From Yersinia enterocolitica subsp. enterocolitica (GTDB taxonomy: Bacteria > Pseudomonadota > Gammaproteobacteria > Enterobacterales > Enterobacteriaceae): 64,000 bases of DNA. Of the stretch, positions 56,293 through 64,000 are shown piece by piece (positions within the stretch are counted from its first letter, which is position 1; each line of letters begins with the position of its first letter). Location: positions 4,494,410 to 4,558,409 of the forward strand of contig NZ_LR590469.1 of the NCBI RefSeq assembly GCF_901472495.1, in the 5' to 3' direction. The notes beneath the pieces are model-generated. The model saw nothing but the letters and a program-made list of their open reading frames with translations, was not told where the DNA came from and did not search any database. Position numbers and translations under genes: made by a program.

Positions 56293-57597
56293 ATGAAATT
56301 TCCTGGTAAACGCAAATCTAAGCACTATTTTCCTGTTAATGCTCGTGACCCTTTATTGCAACCGGCTCAGACAGAAAATGAAGTGAGCACCTCTTATATC
56401 GTTGGTATTGATCAGACGCTAGTTGATATTGAAGCAAAAGTCGATGAGGGCTTTATTGCGCGTTATGGTCTGAGCCAAGGGCACTCTTTGGTTATCGAGG
56501 ACGAAGTTGCTGAACGCCTTTATCAGGAGCTAACCGCTAATGGCTTAATAACGCATGAGTTTGCGGGGGGAACCATTGGTAATACGTTGCACAATTATTC
56601 TGTTTTGGCTGATGACCGCTCTATTTTATTAGGTACGATGTGTAGCAATATCAAAATTGGTAGTTATGCCTATCGTTATTTGTGTAATACCTCTAGTCGC
56701 ACTGATTTGAACTATTTACAGGCAGTTGATGGTGCGATTGGTCGCTGTTTCACTCTCATTACGGATAATGGCGAGCGCACATTTGCGATCAGTCCCGGTC
56801 AAATGAATCAGCTACGACCGGAAAGTATCCCTGAAGATATTATCGCAGGGGCATCGGCATTGGTTCTTACCGCTTATTTGGTGCGTTGTAAAGCGGGCGA
56901 GCCAATGCCAGCGGCTACAATGCAGGCCATCAGTTATGCAAAGAAATATAACGTTCCTGTCGTGATGACACTAGGGACAAAATACGTTATTGCAGATAAT
57001 CCGCAGTGGTGGCGTGATTTTCTTAAAGAAAACGTCTCTATAGTGGCGATGAATGAAGATGAAGCTTATGAACTGACGGGGCTTAATGATCCGCTGATGG
57101 CCTCAGATATGGCTTTGAACTGGGTTGATTTAGTGCTTTGCACCGCTGGCCCTAATGGCCTTTATATGGCGGGCTATACGGAAGAGGCTAATAAACGCCA
57201 AACTCAGCACCCATTATTACCCGGTGCGATTGCTGAATTTAACTTGTATGAATTCAGCCGCGCGATGCGTAAAGAGCATTGTGATAACCCATTACGGATT
57301 TATTCGCATATTGCCCCTTATATGGGCGGCCCTGAGAAAATAATGAATACTAATGGGGCAGGGGATGGTGCTTTATCTGCGGTGCTGCATGACATTGCTG
57401 CCAATGGTTTTCATCGTAATAATGTTCCGAACTCGAGCAAACATGTTCGTAGTTACCTGAGTTACTCTTCATTGGCGCAAGTGTGTAAATATGCCAATCG
57501 GGTTAGTTATCAAGTGCTGAATCAGCATTCACCGCGTTTGACGCGTGGTTTGCCTGAGCGGGAAGACAGTTTGGAAGAGTCGTACTGGGAAAGATAA
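56293..57597 (+). CDS. gsk: Gsk, inosine-guanosine kinase
   Basis: 434 residues, PfkB family, phosphorylates inosine and guanosine in purine salvage. Starts MKFPGKRKSKHYFPVNARDPLL as in E. coli, which fixes ATG 56293 over the longer frame from 56209. FAGGTIGNTLHNYSVLADDRS binds the nucleoside, and NTNGAGDGALSAVL carries the catalytic Asp. Unbroken, although its neighbours on both sides have indels. It is the right border of the O-antigen locus in Yersinia. Confidence 0.96.
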   Translation: MKFPGKRKSKHYFPVNARDPLLQPAQTENEVSTSYIVGIDQTLVDIEAKVDEGFIARYGLSQGHSLVIEDEVAERLYQELTANGLITHEFAGGTIGNTLHNYSVLADDRSILLGTMCSNIKIGSYAYRYLCNTSSRTDLNYLQAVDGAIGRCFTLITDNGERTFAISPGQMNQLRPESIPEDIIAGASALVLTAYLVRCKAGEPMPAATMQAISYAKKYNVPVVMTLGTKYVIADNPQWWRDFLKENVSIVAMNEDEAYELTGLNDPLMASDMALNWVDLVLCTAGPNGLYMAGYTEEANKRQTQHPLLPGAIAEFNLYEFSRAMRKEHCDNPLRIYSHIAPYMGGPEKIMNTNGAGDGALSAVLHDIAANGFHRNNVPNSSKHVRSYLSYSSLAQVCKYANRVSYQVLNQHSPRLTRGLPEREDSLEESYWER

Positions 57598-57617
57598 TTG
57601 TCGTCAAATAGTGAACA

Positions 57618-57637
57618 GGGCCAGCATATGCTGGCCC
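57618..57637. terminator. Palindromic terminator between gsk and rosB
   Basis: Perfect 20-base palindrome with half GGGCCAGCAT, followed by TATTGGTTT, placed 20 bases after the gsk stop and before the convergent rosB end. Probably bidirectional. Confidence 0.75.
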
Positions 57638-57671
57638 TATTGGTTTATAACTTGCTAACACTGAGATGTTT

Positions 57672-59364
57672 TTAAATTGGGCAAAGCGGGCGTTTGTCTT
57701 CTTCGGTCAGCGTTTCTATCTTCAACATATTAAGCATACTGTTGGCAATTTCACGTTCGCCCATCACAACCTGGTTCGCGCCACGATCCGAGATATAAAC
57801 CACTTCGTCGTCATAATGCGCGCGAGCAATTATCTCAAGGTCTGGCCGTTTAATTCTGGCGGAGGCGACAATTTCCCCAGCTTCGTAGCCATTCGGTATG
57901 GTCAGTAATAACCAGCGGGCACAATCCAAACGAGCCAGCGACATAATATCTGCACTTGCAGCATTGCCTAATACCGCATTAATGCCTTGTTCACGTAGCG
58001 CCTCAACTCTTGGGTCGAGAGTTCTCAATGACCACTAATGGAATACCTTCCGCGTGCAGTTTTGCACCTAATAAACTCCCCACCCGACCATAACCGACTA
58101 ACAGTGCATGATTGCACAAATCTACCGGGATCTGCTTTTCCTCTTCGACTGCCTCTTCCAGAATCAGATCTTCCATCGTCTCGTTTTTAGCCAAATAGCG
58201 ATCTAATAATGTAAACAGTAGCGGGTTGAGCATAATTGATAAAATTGCGCCCGCCAGCACCAGATTACGGCCATGCTCAGACATTAAACCGAGAGAAATT
58301 CCAAGCCCGGCGAGAATAAAGGCAAATTCACCGATTTGCGCCAGGCTGACAGAAATGGTGAGTGCTGTACGTTTTGAGTGACCAAACATCCGCACTAATA
58401 TAAACGCTGCTGCTGATTTGCCGAAGATAATGATAGCTAGTGAAGCCAGTACAGCTAATGGTTCACGTAGCAAAATCATTGGGTCGAACAACATCCCAAC
58501 TGAAACGAAGAACAGTACGGCAAATGCATCACGTAGCGGTAAGGTATCTTGCGCCGCACGGTGGCTGAGCTCTGATTCATTCAATACCATTCCTGCGAAG
58601 AATGCACCGAGAGCAAAGGATACGTCGAACAGCCCTACAGCGCCGTAAGCAATACCAAGCGCTAATACCAGCACTGCCAAGGTAAATAGCTCACGGGAAC
58701 CGGTACTGGCGGTTTTAGCCAGTATCCAGGGGACCAAACGACGACCGACAACAATCATCAGCGTAATGAAGGCAATGACTTTACCGATGGTTATTGCTAG
58801 TTCAGTGAATAACTGGCTGAGACTGGTGGTTTCGTTACCCATCACGCCGCAAAGGCTGGTAATAGCACCAATGTGAGTACCATCGCCAAATCTTCGACAA
58901 TCAGCCAGCCGATAGCAATTTGCCCCCGCTGGCTATCTATGAGTTGCCGTTCTTCTAGAGCTCGTAGTAATACCACGGTACTTGCTGTTGATAGACAAAG
59001 ACCGAAGACAAAACCTGTCATCAAATCCCAGCCTAATAAATGAGACAGTCCCATTCCGAGTAAGGTGGGCAACGGCAATTTGTGCCACAGCACCGGGTAT
59101 GGCGATGGCTTTTACTGCGAGGAGGTCTTTAAGTGAGAAGTGAAGTCCGACACCAAACATCAACAAGATAACACCAATTTCAGCCAGTTCTGGTGCTAAT
59201 GAGGTATCAGCAACGAAACCTGGCGTAAATGGCCCGGCCAGCACCCCTGCGGCAAGGTACCCCACCAGTGGTGAGATGCGCAGGCGGTGAGCCAAGGAGC
59301 CCAAGAGGAAGGCGAGAACAAGGCCTCCGACGATCGTGGTAATTAAGGGTGTTGAGTGGTGCAT
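57672..59364 (-). pseudogene. rosB: RosB (YbaL/Kef-type) potassium/proton antiporter, three indels
   Basis: CPA2-family antiporter with C-terminal TrkA-N domain. Membrane part: GGLVLAFLLGSLAHRLRISPLVGYLAAGVLAGPFTPGF and FDVSFALGAFFAGMVLNESELSHRAA; NAD-binding part: HALLVGYGRVGSLLGAKL. The frame breaks three times: an extra C near 59082 (read as GCCCACC), a missing base near 58845 and an extra base near 58020. Correction gives 563 residues (E. coli YbaL 558). With RosA it forms the temperature-regulated pump/antiporter that protects Y. enterocolitica from cationic peptides. Confidence 0.85.
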
Positions 59365-59600
59365 CCAGACTCCTTCTAGTTTGGCAGGGCGGCAAGCATT
59401 TCACAGCAATAACATCAGTTTATTGCATTTATGCGATCAATGCGCGATAAAAATTCATTTTTTATCGATAAAAGTCAGCTTTGGCACGGAAATTGTTTGA
59501 AGTGGTTGTTTGTGAGGGATTTGCTATTTCTATCTCTATTACGCAGGGAAATCGCCCAACTGAAACACATATCTCAGTCGGGATTATAGGGTTATTACTA

Positions 59601-60833
59601 TTACTTATCTTCTATATTGGGCAGGAAGACCGTAATTATCCCCAGTAATGGTAAGAAGGCGCATATTTGATAAACCAGTTCAATACTGGTTAAATCAGCA
59701 ACATACCCTAGTACAGCCGCACCTAACCCCCCCATACCGAAAGCAAAACCGAAGAATAGACCGGATACCATGCCCACTTTACCCGGAATAAGCTCTTGCG
59801 CATACACCAGTATTGCCGAGAAGGCAGAGGCAAGGATAAGGCCAATGATCACGGTTAAAACCCCGGTCCAATACAGAGAAACGTAGGGTAAAATAAGGGT
59901 AAATGGCGCAACGCCCAATATTGACCCCCAAATAACATACTTTCGACCTATCCTATCGCCAAGAGGGCCGCCAATGATGGTGCCAGCGGCCACTGCGAAT
60001 AAGAAGACAAATAAATGTATTTGGGCATTTTGTACCGAAACACCAAACTTATGCATCAAATAAAAGGTGTAATAGCTACTAATACTGGTCAAGTAGAAGT
60101 ATTTAGAGAATATCAGCACCATTAAGATAGCTAGGGCGCTAATAACCGTCTTTTTAGGCAGTATTTTGGCCGATGAGACTTTTACTACTTTGCCATAGGT
60201 TGCTCTTTGTTGTTGCTGATACCATTTACTGACCTGCAACAGCACCACAATAGCCAGCAGTGCCGCGAGTGAAAACCAACCTACATTGCCTTTACCGTAA
60301 GGTGCGATAAGGATCGCGGCTAATAGTGGGCCAAGGGCGCTGCCGAAGTTGCCTCCCACCTGAAAAATAGACTGAGCCATACCGTGGCGGCCACCGGATG
60401 CCATGCGGGCTACGCGGGAGGATTCTGGGTGGAAGACCGAAGAACCGGTTCCGACTAGTGCCGCTGCCAGTAAAACCACCGGGAAAGTCGTGGCAACCGC
60501 AAGCAGCAAGATACCTGATAAGGTGAAACCCATGCCAATCGGCAGTGAATAGGGCTGCGGATGCTTATCGGTATAAAGACCAATAAGTGGCTGTAATAAT
60601 GAGGCGGTAAGCTGATAAGTGAGGGTGATTAATCCAATCTGCGCAAAACTCAGCGAAAACTCGGCTTGTAATAGCGGATAAATCGCCAGAATCAGCGACT
60701 GGATCATATCGTTAAGTAAGTGAGATACGCTAATAGCACCTAATATAGAGAAAGAGGTGCGTTTTACCTTGGTATTATCGAAGGGCTGGGTATTGACGGA
60801 GGGAGGGAGCTCCGTCTCAGAACGATCGGTCAT
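59601..60833 (-). CDS. rosA: RosA (Fsr-like) MFS efflux pump
   Basis: 410 residues from Met 60833 (MTDRSETELPPSV; nine unlikely residues precede it in the open frame). Twelve-helix major facilitator related to fosmidomycin-resistance protein Fsr. Motif A-like loop GLYTDKHPQP after TM2 and GPLGDRIGRKYVIWG in the second half. In Yersinia it is RosA, which with RosB counters cationic antimicrobial peptides and is induced at 37 C. Transcribed toward rosB, with 236 bases between. Confidence 0.92.
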   Translation of the reverse strand: MTDRSETELPPSVNTQPFDNTKVKRTSFSILGAISVSHLLNDMIQSLILAIYPLLQAEFSLSFAQIGLITLTYQLTASLLQPLIGLYTDKHPQPYSLPIGMGFTLSGILLLAVATTFPVVLLAAALVGTGSSVFHPESSRVARMASGGRHGMAQSIFQVGGNFGSALGPLLAAILIAPYGKGNVGWFSLAALLAIVVLLQVSKWYQQQQRATYGKVVKVSSAKILPKKTVISALAILMVLIFSKYFYLTSISSYYTFYLMHKFGVSVQNAQIHLFVFLFAVAAGTIIGGPLGDRIGRKYVIWGSILGVAPFTLILPYVSLYWTGVLTVIIGLILASAFSAILVYAQELIPGKVGMVSGLFFGFAFGMGGLGAAVLGYVADLTSIELVYQICAFLPLLGIITVFLPNIEDK

Positions 60834-61101
60834 AGTGAGTATTCGCCTAATAATTATCACTGTTAATAATATATTGGTAATGAATACATATTATGCAGAT
60901 TGAATGATTTTTACTACAGCAGATACAATTTGATATATATTCAAATATTCTGAAATTCACCCCATAGATCATCAGACTACAATACGAACTCTGTCACAGT
61001 ATCATCTTGATTTATCATGATAATTGGTATGTGTCACCCCATTTTCACTCATTAAACTGGCGCTGAACGGGCTGGTTTTAACGACAATATGGAGATTTGC
61101 G

Positions 61102-62754
61102 ATGCGTTTTTCATTATCGACCACAGCAGCTGCTTTAGCTGTGTCGCTGGCGTTTGCTCCGGGATGGGCTGCCGCCTGGGAAAAAGATAAAACTTACGAT
61201 ATCACCATACTGCATACCAATGACCATCATGGCCACTTCTGGCAAAATGACCACGGCGAATATGGCCTGGCGGCACAGAAAACCTTAGTTGATGACATTC
61301 GTAAGCAAGTTGCCGCAGCAGGGGGAAGCTTGTTGTTGCTCTCCGGTGGGGATATCAATACCGGTGTTCCGGAATCTGATTTACAGGATGCTGAGCCTGA
61401 TTTTCGCGGTATGAATTTGGTCGGTTATGACGCAATGGCTATCGGCAACCATGAGTTTGATAATCCACTGAGTGTGCTGCGCCAGCAGGAGAAATGGGCC
61501 ACTTTCCCATTATTATCCGCCAATATTTATCAGAAAAGCACTCAACAGCGATTATTCAAACCTTACGCCTTGTTTGATAAGCAAGGTGTGAAAATTGCTG
61601 TAATTGGTTTAACCACCGATGATACCGCTAAGATCGGCAATCCCGAGTATTTCACCGATATCGAATTCCGCGTGCCTGCGACAGAAGCAAAGCAAGTTGT
61701 CGAGCAACTGAGAAAAACTGAAAAGCCTGACATTATCATCGCGGCGACTCATATGGGCCATTATGATGATGGCAAACACGGGTCGAATGCGCCGGGTGAT
61801 GTCGAGATGGCGCGCAGTTTACCGGCGGGCTATCTGGATATGATTGTGGGTGGGCACTCACAAGATCCGGTTTGTATGGCCAGTGAGAACCATAAGCAGG
61901 CTGATTATGTGCCCGGTACGCCTTGTGCCCCAGATCGGCAAAATGGTACGTGGATAGTACAGGCGCATGAATGGGGCAAATATGTGGGGCGGGCAGACTT
62001 CAAATTCCGTAATGGCGAGTTGAAGTTAGTGAGCTATCAGTTAATCCCAATCAATTTGAAGAAAAAAGTCGAGAAAGCTGATGGCACCAGTGAGCGCATC
62101 TTTTATACACAAGAGATTGCGCAAGACCCGTCAATGCTGAAACTGCTAACACCTTTTGAACAGCAGGGCAAAGCGCAGCTGGATGTCAAAGTGGGTAGTG
62201 TGAATGGCAAGTTGGAAGGGGATCGCAGCAAAGTGCGTTTCGAGCAAACTAATCTGGCGCGGTTGCTATTGGCGGCACAAATGGAACGAGCGGGTGCTGA
62301 TTTTGCGGTGATGAGTGGCGGTGGGGTTCGTGACTCTATCGATGCGGGTGATATCACCTATAAAGATGTTCTTAAGGTCCAGCCATTTGGTAATACACTG
62401 GTTTATGCCGATATGAAAGGCAGTGAAGTTGAGAAGTATCTGGCGGTTGTGGCCAATAAGAAAGTCGATTCAGGTGCGTATGCACAATTTGCCAATGTCA
62501 GCTTAGTCGCTGATGGCAAGGGTGTCAGTAACGTGAAAATACAAGGCAAACCGTTAGATCCGAATAAAACCTATCGTCTGGCAACCTTGAATTTCAATGC
62601 GCTAGGCGGTGATGGTTATCCGAAGATTGATACTTTACCGAGCTATGTAAATACCGGTTTTATCGACGCAGAAGTGCTGAAACAGTATATTGAAAAGCAC
62701 TCACCGCTGGATGCCAGTCAGTATCAGCCGAAAGGCGAGATTGTTTATAAATAA
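61102..62754 (+). CDS. ushA: UshA, periplasmic UDP-sugar hydrolase / 5'-nucleotidase
   Basis: 550 residues, same length as E. coli UshA. The signal peptide ends near GWAAA, then the metallophosphoesterase domain: ILHTNDHHGHFW, SGGDINTG, AIGNHEFDNP, AATHMGHYDD and IVGGHSQDP as metal ligands, and the C-terminal nucleotidase domain with VMSGGGVRDSIDAGDI and NFNALGGDGYP. The start at 61102 follows GGAG by seven bases; the longer frame from 61024 is upstream leader. Breaks down UDP-sugars and nucleotides outside the inner membrane. Confidence 0.96.
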   Translation: MRFSLSTTAAALAVSLAFAPGWAAAWEKDKTYDITILHTNDHHGHFWQNDHGEYGLAAQKTLVDDIRKQVAAAGGSLLLLSGGDINTGVPESDLQDAEPDFRGMNLVGYDAMAIGNHEFDNPLSVLRQQEKWATFPLLSANIYQKSTQQRLFKPYALFDKQGVKIAVIGLTTDDTAKIGNPEYFTDIEFRVPATEAKQVVEQLRKTEKPDIIIAATHMGHYDDGKHGSNAPGDVEMARSLPAGYLDMIVGGHSQDPVCMASENHKQADYVPGTPCAPDRQNGTWIVQAHEWGKYVGRADFKFRNGELKLVSYQLIPINLKKKVEKADGTSERIFYTQEIAQDPSMLKLLTPFEQQGKAQLDVKVGSVNGKLEGDRSKVRFEQTNLARLLLAAQMERAGADFAVMSGGGVRDSIDAGDITYKDVLKVQPFGNTLVYADMKGSEVEKYLAVVANKKVDSGAYAQFANVSLVADGKGVSNVKIQGKPLDPNKTYRLATLNFNALGGDGYPKIDTLPSYVNTGFIDAEVLKQYIEKHSPLDASQYQPKGEIVYK

Positions 62755-62766
62755 TAAATGAGATAA

Positions 62767-62790
62767 GGAGTCACTATAGTCAGTGACTCC
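62767..62790 (+). terminator. Hairpin after ushA
   Basis: Perfect nine-base stem GGAGTCACT / AGTGACTCC with a six-base loop, 12 bases after the ushA stop. The T-run expected after it is missing because a YPAL-type element starts at the next base. Confidence 0.7.
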
Positions 62791-62890
62791 TGAGGTTAAT
62801 GACAAAGTGCCCGTAACGGTGAAAACAGGCAGATCGTAAAGACGCCGTAAACCCCTCCCTGGGGGCTCGAGCCGCGCCGTATATGGACGC
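62791..62890. repeat. YPAL-type repeat, copy 3, truncated
   Basis: The first ~88 bases (TGAGGTTAATGACAAAGTGC onward) are almost identical to copy 1 at 4480, with two or three substitutions. The match fails after CCGCGCC (about 62878), with a last shared GGACGCT at 62884-62890. The distal end with TTTGTCA and the second hairpin copy are gone. The break is consistent with insertion or deletion linked to the IS110-type element that follows. Confidence 0.75.
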
Positions 62891-63156
62891 TCCCAATAAA
62901 CCAAGTGTTTTTTCTTGAAAATAGCGCTCAGGTATTGCAGCCATATATCCGGTTTCTTTATGGGCGCGATTGCGCCCGAACCATGATGAAATCCGCCAAG
63001 TGAGTTCCTATCATCCTTACGGGCCAAATGCCCCGGCGGCTCACGGAGTTTCTCACTTGCGGTCTTACCTGTTTTTGCCATCTCAATAATTACACTTGCA
63101 ATTACCTGAAACGTATTCACTTTTTTTCTTGAGCCTTGTCCGTGTTTGAGATTATC
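62891..63156. mobile_element. Probable non-coding end of an IS110-family element
   Basis: About 270 bases with no convincing gene between the truncated YPAL copy and the transposase stop. Structures seen: GGGCGC / GCGCCC stem at 62962-62977 and GTTTGAGA / TCTCAAAC at 63144-63162, which overlaps the transposase stop codon. In IS1111-group elements the region downstream of the transposase encodes the guide (bridge or seek) RNA. Exact end of the element not determined. Confidence 0.45.
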
Positions 63157-64000
63157 TCAAACCGCGGATAAGGTTCGATATTCCGTATGATGAACCAGCA
63201 TCGACCACAAAATACGTGCCGTTTTATTGGCCTGTGCCACAACGGCTACGTTATAGGCCTTTTTACTCAACAGCCTGTAAAGCCACGGCATATTGTCTTT
63301 GTGTCTCTCAATAACAGCTGCAACTGCCCGCGCACCATGGACCAGAAGATAACGGAAATAGCGGTCACCTCTTTTGCTGATTCGGCCCAATCTCTGCTTA
63401 CCGCCACTGGAGAATTCTCTCGGCACCAATCCCAACCAGGCGGCAAACTGTTTCGCTGAATGAAATTGTTGCCCATTCCCCACTGACGCCACAAGGTAGG
63501 TCGCCGTCATCAATCCCACACCAGGGACTTTCAAGACCCGCTGGCAGGCGGGTTGTGTTTTTGCCCAACTGCTAAGTTCTTGTTCGATCAACGTGATTTG
63601 ATCTTCCACACCCTGAAGGTGTTCAAGTTGACGTGCGACACTACAACGGACAAAAGGTGATAACTCGTTATCATATTCTTCCAGTATTTCAGGGACTTTC
63701 TTATACAGCTGACTTAATGTGCGAGGCATGATGATGCCAAATTCAGCCAAAATGGCCCGCATACTATTAGCACAAGCCGTGCGTTCGCGGATAAGGATAT
63801 TTCGCTCGGTATGCAACACCAGAATAGCTTGTTGCTCTGCCGTTTTAATCTGAACAAAACGCATATTAGGCCGTGCAACAGCTTCACAAATGGCTTCTGC
63901 ATCAGCGGCATCTGTCTTATTCGTTTTGACATAAGGTTTCACATACTGAGGGGGAATGAGTTTAACCTCATGCCCATACTGCCGTAAAACACGCGCAAAA
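63157..64000 (-). CDS. IS110-family transposase (5' part beyond the window edge)
   Basis: The minus-strand frame is open to base 64000 (reading ARVLRQYGHEVKLIPPQYVK before the KPYVKTNK segment), so the N-terminal start lies outside. Visible are the last acidic motif of the DEDD RuvC-like domain (NKTDAADAEAICEAV), a helical linker, and the Transposase_20 domain with VPGVGLMTATYLVASVGNG, FAAWLGLVPREFSSGGKQRLGRISKRG and the Ser residues thought to act in catalysis. Similar to IS1111-group elements such as IS1328 of Yersinia (from memory). Confidence 0.9.
   Translation of the reverse strand, partial: FARVLRQYGHEVKLIPPQYVKPYVKTNKTDAADAEAICEAVARPNMRFVQIKTAEQQAILVLHTERNILIRERTACANSMRAILAEFGIIMPRTLSQLYKKVPEILEEYDNELSPFVRCSVARQLEHLQGVEDQITLIEQELSSWAKTQPACQRVLKVPGVGLMTATYLVASVGNGQQFHSAKQFAAWLGLVPREFSSGGKQRLGRISKRGDRYFRYLLVHGARAVAAVIERHKDNMPWLYRLLSKKAYNVAVVAQANKTARILWSMLVHHTEYRTLSAV

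Noticed and set aside
62701..63120. 139-codon minus-strand ORF after ushA
   Set aside because: It runs through the 3' end of ushA, the terminator hairpin, the YPAL repeat and the IS end, so it is a composite of repeats. The part beginning MAKTGKTASEKLREPPGHLA may belong to a recurrent repeat-linked ORF in Yersinia, but I cannot support it as a gene.

Overview
The window is enterobacterial chromosome, almost certainly from the genus Yersinia and most like Y. enterocolitica. The reasons are a 67-residue YmoA/Hha protein, an O-antigen cluster lying between hemH and gsk, the rosB-rosA-ushA order after gsk, and palindromic YPAL-type repeats at gene ends. The flanking genes follow the Escherichia coli order mdlAB-glnK-amtB-tesB-ybaY-atl-ffs-hha-tomB-acrBA-acrR-mscK-priC-ybaN-apt-dnaX-ybaB-recR-htpG-adk-hemH. 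The O-antigen cluster resembles what I remember of the Y. enterocolitica O:8 locus: 6-deoxy-gulose and fucose pathways, then wzx, wzy, gne and wzz.

Layout. 1-7.1 kb: multidrug-like ABC exporter MdlAB, the nitrogen-controlled glnK-amtB operon with a sigma-54 promoter, tesB, lipoprotein YbaY, the alkyltransferase-like protein Atl and 4.5S RNA. 7.5-17.6 kb: ymoA-tomB, then an accessory block between tomB and acrB. The block holds two unknown ORFs, a zinc-type ABC uptake operon, the zinc-free ribosomal paralogues rpmE2-rpmJ2 with a Zur-like box, and a shortened yhf operon (yhfY-X-W-U-T). 17.7-23.3 kb: acrB-acrA, divergent acrR with its operator, and ychN. 23.4-36.5 kb: mscK, rsmS, priC, ybaN, apt, dnaX, ybaB, recR, htpG (heat-shock promoter), adk and hemH.

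36.5-56.1 kb is the AT-rich O-antigen cluster behind a JUMPstart/ops element. ddhA-ddhB plus an RmlC-like epimerase and a reductase probably make CDP-6-deoxy-D-gulose. gmd-fcl and manC-manB make GDP-L-fucose and GDP-mannose. Six candidate glycosyltransferases, a Wzx flippase, a Wzy polymerase, the epimerase Gne and chain-length regulator Wzz complete the Wzx/Wzy-type system. 56.3-64 kb: gsk, rosB and rosA (peptide efflux and potassium antiport), ushA, a truncated YPAL copy and an IS110-family transposase running off the right end.

Several genes are broken in the sequence as given. wzy is shifted by one G in a run of eight. fcl has one extra base. manC and manB are joined in frame. gne and wzz carry about fifteen single-base indels between them, and rosB carries three. 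The proteins stay conserved across these indels, so sequencing error is the leading explanation for gne, wzz and rosB. The wzy G-run and the manC-manB junction deserve separate checking.
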